From: an uncultured beta proteobacterium
Lineage (GTDB): Bacteria > Pseudomonadota > Gammaproteobacteria > Burkholderiales > SG8-39
Direction: 5' to 3'
DNA length: 5,100 nt
NCBI GenBank assembly: GCA_903868285.1
Contig: CAIPUP010000095.1
Location: 1 to 5,100, forward strand
A program made the position numbers and the translations under genes. Below the pieces are notes generated by a model. The model had not been told where the DNA came from. It ran no database searches and worked only from the letters and a program-made list of their open reading frames with translations. Below are positions 1-5,100 of this stretch, in pieces. The first letter of the stretch is position 1, and each line of letters begins with the position of its first letter.

Positions 1-141
1 CGTGCGCTGATCGACTTCGACGCCGAGCTCAAGCCCACGCTGTCCAAGGCTGGTTTGGTGACGCGTGATGCGCGTGAAGTCGAGCGTAAGAAAGTCGGTT
101 TGCACAAGGCGCGTCGTCGTAAGCAGTTCTCCAAGCGCTAA
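1..141 (+). CDS. rpsI: 30S ribosomal protein S9, C-terminal fragment (5' end outside window)
   Basis: The first frame reads 46 codons to a TAA stop at 139-141 and matches the C-terminus of ribosomal protein S9. The diagnostic parts are an RALIDFDAELKPTLSKAG-like helix, the VTRDAREVERKKVG segment and the very basic KARRRKQFSKR tail. In the family this tail reaches into the ribosomal P site and contacts tRNA. S9 is a small-subunit head protein of about 130 residues, so roughly the last third is present. The wording of the tail is closer to betaproteobacterial S9 than to E. coli S9; this is a memory comparison, not an alignment. rplM is expected just upstream, outside the window. A terminator follows the stop codon. 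Confidence 0.97.
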   Translation, partial: RALIDFDAELKPTLSKAGLVTRDAREVERKKVGLHKARRRKQFSKR

Positions 142-156
142 CTGCCGTTCAGTTCG

Positions 157-197
157 ACAAAGCCGCACAAAGCCGCCTCAGGGCGGCTTTGTTGTCT
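157..197 (+). terminator. Hairpin terminator after rpsI with a duplicated left arm
   Basis: A perfect 11-bp inverted repeat pairs ACAAAGCCGCC (167-177) with GGCGGCTTTGT (182-192) around a TCAG loop. The 3' arm runs into a modest T-rich tail (TGTCT). It begins 25 bases after the rpsI stop, as expected for a rho-independent terminator of the ribosomal protein operon. The left-arm decamer ACAAAGCCGC is also present directly upstream at 157-166, so the right arm has two possible partners. The T tract is interrupted, so termination may be incomplete and some transcription could reach argC. Confidence 0.8.
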
Positions 198-282
198 CTG
201 CCGAGTGGTTAGCGTTTCGAAGCCTCTTCTTGGCATGGGCAATTTCCGACATCAGAAACATTGAGTGGTAGCGGGAGAGTGA
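198..282 (+). other. argC leader region, no confident promoter
   Basis: About 85 bases separate the rpsI terminator from argC. A TTGGCA hexamer lies at 230-235, but nothing resembling a good -10 box lies 16-18 bases downstream. I see no arginine-repressor box and no clear leader peptide or riboswitch. A GGGAGAG sequence at 273-279 serves as the argC ribosome binding site. The argC promoter, if there is one, cannot be placed from the sequence. Confidence 0.5.
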
Positions 283-1323
283 ATGGCAGGCTCTAACATC
301 AAGGTAGGTATTGTCGGTGGCACCGGTTACACCGGCGTTGAACTGTTGCGCTTGCTGGCACAGCACCCGCAGGCTGAGCTGGTGGCGATTACCTCGCGCA
401 AGGAAGCCGGCATGCCGGTGGCGGAACTGTTCCCCAGTTTGCGTGGCAAGCTTGATTTGGCTTTCAGTGATCCGTCGCAGGCTGGGCTCGGGCAATGCCA
501 GGTGGTGTTCTTCGCCACGCCCAATGCCGTGGCTATGGAGCAGGCTGCTTCCTTGCTCGATCAGGGTGTGAAAGTCGTTGATTTATCAGCAGATTTTCGT
601 ATCAAGGATGTGCCGGATTGGGAGCGTTGGTATAACGCCAAGCACGCTGCACCTGGGTTGGTGGCCGAGGCTGTCTATGGTTTGCCAGAACTGCAGAGAG
701 AGGCCATACGGGGCGCTCGGTTGATTGCCAATCCTGGCTGCTACCCCACTGCAGTGCAGCTGGGTTTCATGCCGCTGCTGGAAGCCGGTGTGGTGGATAC
801 CCAAAGTCTGATCGCTGATGCCAAGTCCGGTGTTTCCGGCGCAGGTCGCAAAGCCGAGGTCAACATCCTGTTTGCCGAGGCAGGCGATAACTTTCATGCG
901 TATGGTATTCCCGGTCATCGTCATTTGCCGGAAATCCGCCAGGGGCTGGCGGGCATGGCTGGTCAGGCCGTAGGGTTGACCTTCGTGCCGCATCTCACAC
1001 CAATGATTCGTGGCATTCATGCCACGCTGTATGCGCGCATCACCAAGGAAGCTGACTTTCAGGCGCTATTCGAGCAACGCTACGCCAACGAGCCCTTTGT
1101 CGATGTGTTGCCGCCAGGCAGTCATCCGGAAACGCGCTCGGTGCGCGCTGCCAATGTCTGTCGGATTGCTGTGCATCGGCCGCAAGGTGGTTCGACGCTG
1201 GTGATCTGTTCGGTCATTGACAACTTGGTCAAGGGCGCTGCGGGCCAGGCCATCCAGAACATGAACCTGATGTTCGGATTGCCCGAGCAGTCCGGTCTGC
1301 AACAGTTGGCCGTGCTCCCCTGA
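283..1323 (+). CDS. argC: N-acetyl-gamma-glutamyl-phosphate reductase (type 1)
   Basis: ArgC carries out the third step of arginine biosynthesis, the NADPH-dependent reduction of N-acetylglutamyl-5-phosphate to the semialdehyde, in the cytoplasm. The 346-residue product has the NADP-binding glycine motif GGTGYTG at residues 12-18, FFATPNAVAM near 76-85 and VDLSADFR near 99-106. The catalytic cysteine is C153 in NPGCYPT, and GIPGHRHLPEI (208-218) carries the conserved active-site histidine region. The length fits type 1 ArgC rather than the shorter type 2 form. The ATG at 283 is supported by GGGAGAG at 273-279 and puts the dinucleotide-binding strand just after the N-terminus, as in relatives. 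The gene stands apart from other arg genes and heads a closely spaced group with the next two genes. Confidence 0.97.
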   Translation: MAGSNIKVGIVGGTGYTGVELLRLLAQHPQAELVAITSRKEAGMPVAELFPSLRGKLDLAFSDPSQAGLGQCQVVFFATPNAVAMEQAASLLDQGVKVVDLSADFRIKDVPDWERWYNAKHAAPGLVAEAVYGLPELQREAIRGARLIANPGCYPTAVQLGFMPLLEAGVVDTQSLIADAKSGVSGAGRKAEVNILFAEAGDNFHAYGIPGHRHLPEIRQGLAGMAGQAVGLTFVPHLTPMIRGIHATLYARITKEADFQALFEQRYANEPFVDVLPPGSHPETRSVRAANVCRIAVHRPQGGSTLVICSVIDNLVKGAAGQAIQNMNLMFGLPEQSGLQQLAVLP

Positions 1324-1338
1324 GGCGTACTGATCACC

Positions 1339-2100
1339 ATGCGTAATCTGCTCAAGGGGATACGTCGGCGCTGGGGAATTTCCGCTCCGCGCATGACTAT
1401 TCGCACGCATGTTGCCTGGTACTGGCGTTGGACCGGATTGATCATTGCCGCCGCCATCACTTATGCCCTGGGCACGTGGATCTATGACGCGGGTCGACGC
1501 TACGCCGGTTTTGACCGCAGCGAGGTGAGCGAGGAAATCTCTCGGTTGCGTGCGACAGTGGGGCGACTCGAGAGTGAAACTGCAGGCCTGCGCGCGGTAG
1601 TCGATGCGAGCGAGTCACGTCTAAAGATAGAGCAGACGGCGCAGAGCCGGCTTGGGGCACAGGTCAAGGCGCTGGAGGATGAGAACAATCGCCTGAAAGA
1701 AGACTTGGCGTTCTTCGAGAATCTGGTTCCGGGTGGTGGCGACAAACTGGTGATCAATCGTTTTCGCGTCGAGCAGGAAGGCGCAGCCGGTGAATACCGC
1801 TATCGTTTGCTGGTGGTGCAGGGGGCGCGACAGCGTGAATTTGTCGGTAACTTGCAGTTACTGGTGCAGATAGAGGGCGCGGATGGACGCAGTGCTATGA
1901 TGAACTTGCCCGAACCCGAGAGCGCCACCAATAAGTCGGCCAGTAGTGGCAACGGTTTTAAATTGGCGTTCAAATATTTTCACCGCGCAGAAGGTGCTTT
2001 TAAAGTGCCCGCCGGCGCGAAGGTGGTTTCGGTTCAGGTGCGTATTTTCGAGTCGGGGTCGAGTCAGCCCCGGGCAACCCAGTTGCTCAAGCTTTCCTGA
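1339..2100 (+). CDS. DUF6776-like single-pass membrane protein with periplasmic coiled coil
   Basis: No function is known to me; the product resembles the DUF6776 family usually found between argC and a bactofilin gene. The 253 residues comprise a basic cytoplasmic start (residues 1-30, rich in Arg), one hydrophobic membrane segment (about 31-49), a heptad-like Glu/Leu/Arg-rich coiled coil (about 60-128) ending in a LAFFENLVPG motif, and a C-terminal portion (133-253) with alternating strands, probably a beta domain. Positive charges before the membrane segment predict that the C-terminal part is periplasmic. The layout recalls MreC (membrane segment, coiled coil, beta domain), but I see no sequence identity to it. 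The ATG at 1339 is 15 bases after the argC stop, with only a weak GAGG (1322-1325) upstream. Met19 (1393) is an alternative start, but the preceding RRRWGISAPR stretch looks typical of the family. Confidence 0.85.
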   Translation: MRNLLKGIRRRWGISAPRMTIRTHVAWYWRWTGLIIAAAITYALGTWIYDAGRRYAGFDRSEVSEEISRLRATVGRLESETAGLRAVVDASESRLKIEQTAQSRLGAQVKALEDENNRLKEDLAFFENLVPGGGDKLVINRFRVEQEGAAGEYRYRLLVVQGARQREFVGNLQLLVQIEGADGRSAMMNLPEPESATNKSASSGNGFKLAFKYFHRAEGAFKVPAGAKVVSVQVRIFESGSSQPRATQLLKLS

Positions 2101-2109
2101 TCAGGAGAG
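2092..2109 (+). promoter_or_regulatory. Hairpin covering the bactofilin ribosome binding site and the upstream stop codon
   Basis: CTTTCCT (2092-2098) can pair with AGGAGAG (2103-2109) around a GATC loop. This gives seven base pairs, one of them G-U, and the central 12 bases are a perfect palindrome. AGGAGAG is the Shine-Dalgarno sequence of the bactofilin gene, whose ATG follows at 2115. The upstream gene's TGA stop (2098-2100) lies at the top of the stem and in the loop. This is the geometry expected for translational coupling: a ribosome finishing the upstream gene would open the hairpin and free the site. The pairing is seen directly; the coupling is inferred. Confidence 0.5.
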
Positions 2110-2114
2110 AAAAC

Positions 2115-2525
2115 ATGTTCAAGAAGCAAAACAAGCCGCAGAACCGTATCGACAGCCTGATTGGTGCTGGTACCAAGATCAGTGGCAGCGTCAGTTTTGT
2201 CGGTGGCCTGCGCGTCGATGGTGAAATTTTGGGTGACGTGGTGGCCTCCGGCGATGAGGCGTCCACGCTGGTCATCAGCGAGCCCGGGCATATCACCGGT
2301 GAAATCCATGTCAGCCATCTGGTGGTGAACGGCACCATCGATGGACCGGTGCACGCCAGTGAATTTATGGAGTTACAAGCCAAATCACGCATTACGGGTG
2401 ACGTGCACTACAACCGTCTGGAAATGCATCTGGGTGCGGTCATAGAAGGACGATTGATCCATAAGTCGTCCGAGACCCGAACCGTGGAGCTGAAGCTCGC
2501 AACCAGCAATAGCGCGACAGCCTAA
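2115..2525 (+). CDS. Bactofilin (polymer-forming cytoskeletal protein)
   Basis: Bactofilins self-assemble without nucleotides into filaments or patches under the inner membrane and position cell-wall enzymes or other partners. The 136-residue product consists mainly of the DUF583 right-handed beta-helix domain, about residues 13-115, visible as short Gly-Val/Ile repeats such as ISGSVSFVGGLRVDGEILGDV, HITGEIHVSHLVVNGTI and SRITGDVHYNRLEM. Short polar tails flank it. The N-terminus MFKKQNKPQ, a bulky hydrophobic residue followed by lysines, resembles the membrane-targeting peptide described for other bactofilins. A strong AGGAGAG at 2103-2109 fixes the ATG at 2115, 14 bases after the upstream stop. 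Placement directly after a membrane-anchored coiled-coil protein suggests the two act together. A specific name such as bacA or ccmA is not justified. Confidence 0.93.
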   Translation: MFKKQNKPQNRIDSLIGAGTKISGSVSFVGGLRVDGEILGDVVASGDEASTLVISEPGHITGEIHVSHLVVNGTIDGPVHASEFMELQAKSRITGDVHYNRLEMHLGAVIEGRLIHKSSETRTVELKLATSNSATA

Positions 2526-2544
2526 AACCCTTCCCTGCTTCGGG

Positions 2545-2573
2545 TTGAATGCGCGGGGCTGCGGCCCGATAAT
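2545..2573 (+). promoter_or_regulatory. Candidate sigma-70 promoter for erpA
   Basis: TTGAAT at 2545-2550 (4 of 6 to the -35 consensus) and GATAAT at 2568-2573 (5 of 6 to the -10 consensus) are separated by exactly 17 bases, in the 90-base gap between the bactofilin stop and the erpA start. Transcription would begin near 2580 and give a leader of about 35 bases. The spacer carries a small GC hairpin (GGGC 2556-2559 with GCCC 2564-2567). I see no clear IscR box, so iron-sulfur-responsive control is not supported. Confidence 0.5.
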
Positions 2574-2603
2574 TCGTTTCGAGTGCTCATCGGAGTGCTG
2601 ACT

Positions 2604-2608
2604 GGAGA
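2604..2608 (+). promoter_or_regulatory. Ribosome binding site that sets the erpA start
   Basis: GGAGA lies seven bases before the ATG at 2616. It favours that start over the in-frame GTG at 2583, which has no purine-rich site at a suitable distance. A second GGAG at 2592-2595 is too far from the ATG to be the main site. Confidence 0.7.
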
Positions 2609-2615
2609 TCAAACC

Positions 2616-2978
2616 ATGAATGCTGTGACTGATACACCCTTGGCTATGCCCGATCCGTTGGTGTTTTCGGATAGCGCTGCGGCCAAGGTACGAGAGCTGA
2701 TCGTTGAAGAAGGTAATGACGCGCTCAAACTGCGTGTCTTCGTGACCGGTGGCGGCTGTTCCGGTTTCCAATATGGTTTCACTTTCGATGAAGTGCAGAA
2801 CGAGGACGACACGGTGGTGAACAAGGCCGGTGTCAGTCTGCTCATCGATGCCATGAGCTATCAGTATCTGACCGGTGCAGAGATTGATTACACCGAGGGT
2901 CTGGAAGGCGCGCAGTTCGTGATCAAGAACCCCAATGCCACCAGCACCTGTGGTTGCGGATCTTCTTTCTCGGTCTGA
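2616..2978 (+). CDS. erpA: Iron-sulfur cluster insertion protein ErpA (A-type carrier)
   Basis: ErpA receives Fe-S clusters from scaffold proteins and delivers them to apo-enzymes in the cytoplasm. The 120-residue product has the A-type carrier fold (HesB/IscA/ErpA family). The three cluster-binding cysteines are in place: C48 in VTGGGCSGFQYGF, and C112 and C114 in the C-terminal TCGCGSSF. The frame stays open upstream to a GTG at 2583, but the ATG at 2616 is chosen because GGAGA at 2604-2608 lies at ideal spacing and the protein then begins MNAVTDT with normal family length. The 11-residue extension lacks family character and would start almost at the predicted transcription start. The gene has its own candidate promoter and ends in TGA directly against the stop of anmK on the other strand, leaving no intergenic space. 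Confidence 0.95.
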   Translation: MNAVTDTPLAMPDPLVFSDSAAAKVRELIVEEGNDALKLRVFVTGGGCSGFQYGFTFDEVQNEDDTVVNKAGVSLLIDAMSYQYLTGAEIDYTEGLEGAQFVIKNPNATSTCGCGSSFSV

Positions 2979-2986
2979 TCAGGCCG
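2971..2986. repeat. Imperfect palindrome across the erpA/anmK stop codons
   Basis: CGGTCTGATCAGGCCG is a 16-base dyad with one mismatched pair (2974/2983, a G-U wobble in the + strand RNA). Its centre falls exactly between the TGA of erpA (2976-2978) and the TGA of anmK read on the other strand (2979-2981). Neither strand has a T tract after it, so it is not a standard intrinsic terminator, although it is the only symmetric element at this convergent junction. Confidence 0.5.
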
Positions 2987-4142
2987 GATAGATCGCCCCT
3001 AGTATTCGAAGGCCTGCTGCGCCAGTGACCTGCGGCAGATTGCCAGGCAAGCCCAGCAGGGTTTGTCTGGCGAGCCAGGCAAAGGCCATGGCTTCGATCC
3101 AGGCGCCAGGCAGGCCCAGTTGATCGGTCAACCCGACGTGGATGCCCGGTAAGGCTTGTTCAATGCGCTGCACCAGATCAACATTGCGCGCCCCGCCACC
3201 ACATAACCACAGGCTATCTGGCTTGCTGCTGGCACTACAGTCGCGCAACAGTGCCTGAGCCAGGCTGTTAGCAGTGAGCGCTGAGAACGTTGCCTGCACA
3301 TCTTGCGCAGCAATCTCGGTCAGGGGCAGAGATTCCAGCCATGCTTCTCCGAACAGATCGCGACCGGTGCTCTTGGGGGGGCTGAGGGCGAAATAGGGCT
3401 CTTGCAGCAAGCGCTCCAGCAAGGCTGCATTGACCTGTCCCGAAGCAGCAAATTTGCCATCGTTGTCAAAGGGCAGACCGCACTGTCGACGCATCCAAGC
3501 GTCCAGCAGCATGTTGCCCGGGCCGCAATCAAAGCCAGTCACCGCGTCACCGGAGCTTAGGGCTGGCAGATCAGTCAGATTGGCGATACCGCCCAGATTG
3601 GCGATGACGCGATGCTGCTCGGGATGCTGAAAGCAGGCGGCATGGAAGGCCGGGACCAGTGGCGCACCTTGTCCGCCAGCGGCGATATCCCGATTACGAA
3701 AATCGGCAATGACCGTGTGACCAGTCAGCTCGGCCAGTAGGGCAGGTTGATGGAGTTGCAGGCTGTAGCCCGATTCAGGCCGATGTCGCACCGTTTGACC
3801 ATGACAGCCTATGGCGGCAACCCGATACCCCTTTGCCGCAGCGGCCACCAGTAGCGGGGCGCAGGCCTCGGCATAGCAACGCGTGATATCGCGCGCCGCC
3901 AGGGCAGACAGATGCAGTTCGTCATGCGTCGGTGTGTGCAATGCCAACAGTTGCCGGCGCAGAGGGACGGGAATGTCCAGGCTTTGCGTGGCCAGTAGCT
4001 GCGGAGCGAGTGGTGTCGCCGGGTCGGGGGCGCACGTGTTATCGGTGCTGTCAAAGCACACCAGCGCCGCATCGATGCCATCCAGACTGGTGCCCGACAT
4101 TACCCCGATGAAGCAGGCTCCATGGGTAATCGGCTGGGCCAC
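2979..4142 (-). CDS. anmK: Anhydro-N-acetylmuramic acid kinase
   Basis: AnmK acts in the cytoplasm in murein recycling: it opens the 1,6-anhydro ring of anhydro-MurNAc with ATP and water to give MurNAc-6-phosphate, which MurQ then uses. The 387-residue product has the full set of family motifs: GVMSGTSLDGID (13-24, nucleotide binding), GCHGQTVRH (112-120), ADFRNRDIAAGGQGAPLVPAFH (146-167), NLGGIANLT (182-190), GFDCGPGN (203-210), LCGGGARN (313-320) and EAMAFAWLA (350-358). D205 in GFDCGPGN lines up with the catalytic Asp182 of the P. aeruginosa enzyme. The start is a GTG at 4142-4140. It lies 7 bases after the M23 peptidase stop, with GGAG at 4156-4153 as ribosome binding site, so the two genes are very probably co-transcribed. 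The length is slightly above the usual 360-370 because of a longer N-terminus and an early loop. Confidence 0.96.
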   Translation of the reverse strand: MAQPITHGACFIGVMSGTSLDGIDAALVCFDSTDNTCAPDPATPLAPQLLATQSLDIPVPLRRQLLALHTPTHDELHLSALAARDITRCYAEACAPLLVAAAAKGYRVAAIGCHGQTVRHRPESGYSLQLHQPALLAELTGHTVIADFRNRDIAAGGQGAPLVPAFHAACFQHPEQHRVIANLGGIANLTDLPALSSGDAVTGFDCGPGNMLLDAWMRRQCGLPFDNDGKFAASGQVNAALLERLLQEPYFALSPPKSTGRDLFGEAWLESLPLTEIAAQDVQATFSALTANSLAQALLRDCSASSKPDSLWLCGGGARNVDLVQRIEQALPGIHVGLTDQLGLPGAWIEAMAFAWLARQTLLGLPGNLPQVTGAAGLRILGAIYPA

Positions 4143-4149
4143 GACGGCG

Positions 4150-5100
4150 CTACTCCAGCAAGGCGATGCGGGTCTCGCGTAGCTGTTCCAGCCGAGCGAT
4201 CAGAGCGCCAGTGCCTTGGCGAAACGCTGCCATCTCGCGCTCGCCCAGCGGTTGGGCCGCAGGAAGGGCGATCGTCAGCGGGTTTCGATGCTGGTTGTTG
4301 ACGCGGAACTCGTAGTGCAGATGCGGACCTGTCGCCCAGCCGGTCTGACCTACGAAGCCCACAGTCTCGCCCTGCGCGATACGCGCGCCTTTGCGCACGC
4401 CGGCAGCGAAGCCCGACAGATGGGCATAGGCGGTGGTGATACCCCCCGGGTGGCGCAACACCACCATATTGCCGTAACCGCCTTGCATGCCGACCGAGTC
4501 CACCACACCGTCAGCCGTCGCACGTACCCGCGTGCCTTTCGGTGCGCCATAGTCCACGCCCATGTGTGCACGCCAGCTTTGCAGAATCGGATGCTGACGC
4601 ATGCCAAAGCTGGAAGTGACGCGCGAGAACTCCAGCGGTGAGCGCAGGAAGGCCTTGCGCAGATTTTTACCGTCCGGGCTGAAATAGCCCTTGTTGTTGT
4701 CCGCGCCTTCGAACCAGACCGCCTGCAGGCTGCGCTTGCCATTGATGAACTCGACCGCTAGCACTCGCCCGGTACGAACAAACCGACCGGCTTGATGAAA
4801 CTGCTCGAACACCACGCTGAAGCGATCGCCCTTGCGCAGGTCACGATGAAAGTCGATGTCGCCAGAAAAAATCTCGGCGATTTGCATCGCGACATGATCT
4901 GGCAATCCCACCGCATCGGTGGCGGCAAACAGCGAGCTGCGGATCTCGCCGGATTTAGTGACGATGTCACGTCCGAGCTGGGTGGCTTCCTGCGCCACTG
5001 AGAATTGCTCGGCGCCGGTGTTGGCCCGACGCTCGATCCTGATCATCTGTTCTTGCGGGTTCAGAAACCACAGCGCTTGCAGAGATCCCTGTCCGTCCAC
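4150..5100 (-). CDS. M23-family murein DD-endopeptidase (MepM/Csd3-like), N-terminus outside window
   Basis: This is a periplasmic zinc metallopeptidase of the LytM type; relatives such as MepM cut D-Ala-mDAP crosslinks in peptidoglycan. The window holds the last 316 codons, ending in TAG at 4152-4150. Numbering from the right edge, residues 1-155 form the substrate-occluding or linker domain seen in Csd3/MepM proteins. The peptidase domain spans about 160-275. Zinc ligands are H179 and D183 (HMGVDYG) and H262 (GPHLHYEF); the catalytic histidines are H227 (AYAHL) and H260. All catalytic positions are intact, so it should be an active hydrolase rather than a degenerate EnvC/NlpD-type activator. 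A charged helical tail follows (about 283-316). The GTG at the very edge is probably internal; signal peptide and any LysM-like region lie beyond 5100. It leads into anmK, pairing crosslink cleavage with murein recycling. Confidence 0.93.
   Translation of the reverse strand: MDGQGSLQALWFLNPQEQMIRIERRANTGAEQFSVAQEATQLGRDIVTKSGEIRSSLFAATDAVGLPDHVAMQIAEIFSGDIDFHRDLRKGDRFSVVFEQFHQAGRFVRTGRVLAVEFINGKRSLQAVWFEGADNNKGYFSPDGKNLRKAFLRSPLEFSRVTSSFGMRQHPILQSWRAHMGVDYGAPKGTRVRATADGVVDSVGMQGGYGNMVVLRHPGGITTAYAHLSGFAAGVRKGARIAQGETVGFVGQTGWATGPHLHYEFRVNNQHRNPLTIALPAAQPLGEREMAAFRQGTGALIARLEQLRETRIALLE

Noticed and set aside
230..258. Possible argC promoter with TTGGCA at 230-235
   Set aside because: No acceptable -10 hexamer lies 16-18 bases downstream; the best option matches only about three of six positions.
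586..1020. 144-codon open frame on the - strand inside argC
   Set aside because: It is antisense to argC, has a low-complexity His/Gln-rich translation with no known motif, and has no convincing ribosome binding site.
1393..1395. Met19 as the start of the DUF6776-like protein
   Set aside because: It would remove the basic RRRWGISAPR segment that looks typical of the family, and it has no better ribosome binding site than the ATG at 1339.
2526..2546. AACCC...GGGTT hairpin after the bactofilin stop as a terminator
   Set aside because: The stem has only five pairs with an 11-base loop and no T tract, and its 3' arm overlaps the -35 box of the erpA promoter candidate.
2583..2615. N-terminal extension of ErpA from a GTG at 2583
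   Set aside because: The ATG at 2616 has a well-spaced GGAGA and gives the normal family length. The GTG has no ribosome binding site and nearly coincides with the predicted transcription start.
3043..3111. Four CCAGGC hexamers within 70 bases, considered as a repeat array or uptake sequence
   Set aside because: They fall in different codon phases of anmK, are irregularly spaced and do not resemble known neisserial uptake sequences. Codon usage in Leu/Pro/Ala-rich sequence explains them.
4216..4641. 141-codon open frame on the + strand opposite the M23 peptidase gene
   Set aside because: It lies fully antisense to a well-supported gene with intact catalytic motifs. Its translation has no recognisable domain and reflects the codon bias of the real gene.

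Overview
This window is a stretch of conserved bacterial housekeeping chromosome, most likely from a betaproteobacterium. The C-terminal residues of ribosomal protein S9, the rpsI-argC adjacency and the ErpA sequence all fit that group. The order argC, DUF6776-like membrane protein, bactofilin, erpA, then anmK and an M23 peptidase on the other strand also resembles the P. aeruginosa PA0662-PA0667 neighbourhood as I remember it. The species cannot be fixed from sequence alone. I see no insertion sequence, phage gene, tRNA, rRNA or CRISPR array, and no sign of recent transfer.

Left part (1-282): the end of rpsI, then an 11-bp hairpin terminator whose left arm is tandemly duplicated, then a short leader before argC. 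Middle part (283-2978, + strand): argC (arginine biosynthesis), a membrane-anchored coiled-coil protein of the DUF6776 type, a bactofilin, and erpA (Fe-S carrier). The first three are spaced by only 14-15 bases and look like one transcription unit. erpA has a 90-base upstream gap that holds a good sigma-70-type promoter candidate (TTGAAT, 17 bases, GATAAT). Right part (2979-5100, - strand): an M23-family murein endopeptidase, cut by the right edge, followed 7 bases later by anmK. anmK converges on erpA so tightly that the two stop codons touch.

Three functions here concern the cell envelope: a polymer-forming bactofilin with a possible membrane-protein partner, a crosslink-cleaving murein hydrolase, and the kinase that recycles anhydro-MurNAc from the fragments. 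argC and erpA are metabolic neighbours with no obvious direct link to them.

No wholly new system is evident. The points most worth a second look are a hairpin that hides the bactofilin ribosome binding site and contains the upstream gene's stop codon, the uncharacterised DUF6776-bactofilin pair, and the zero-gap palindromic erpA/anmK junction.
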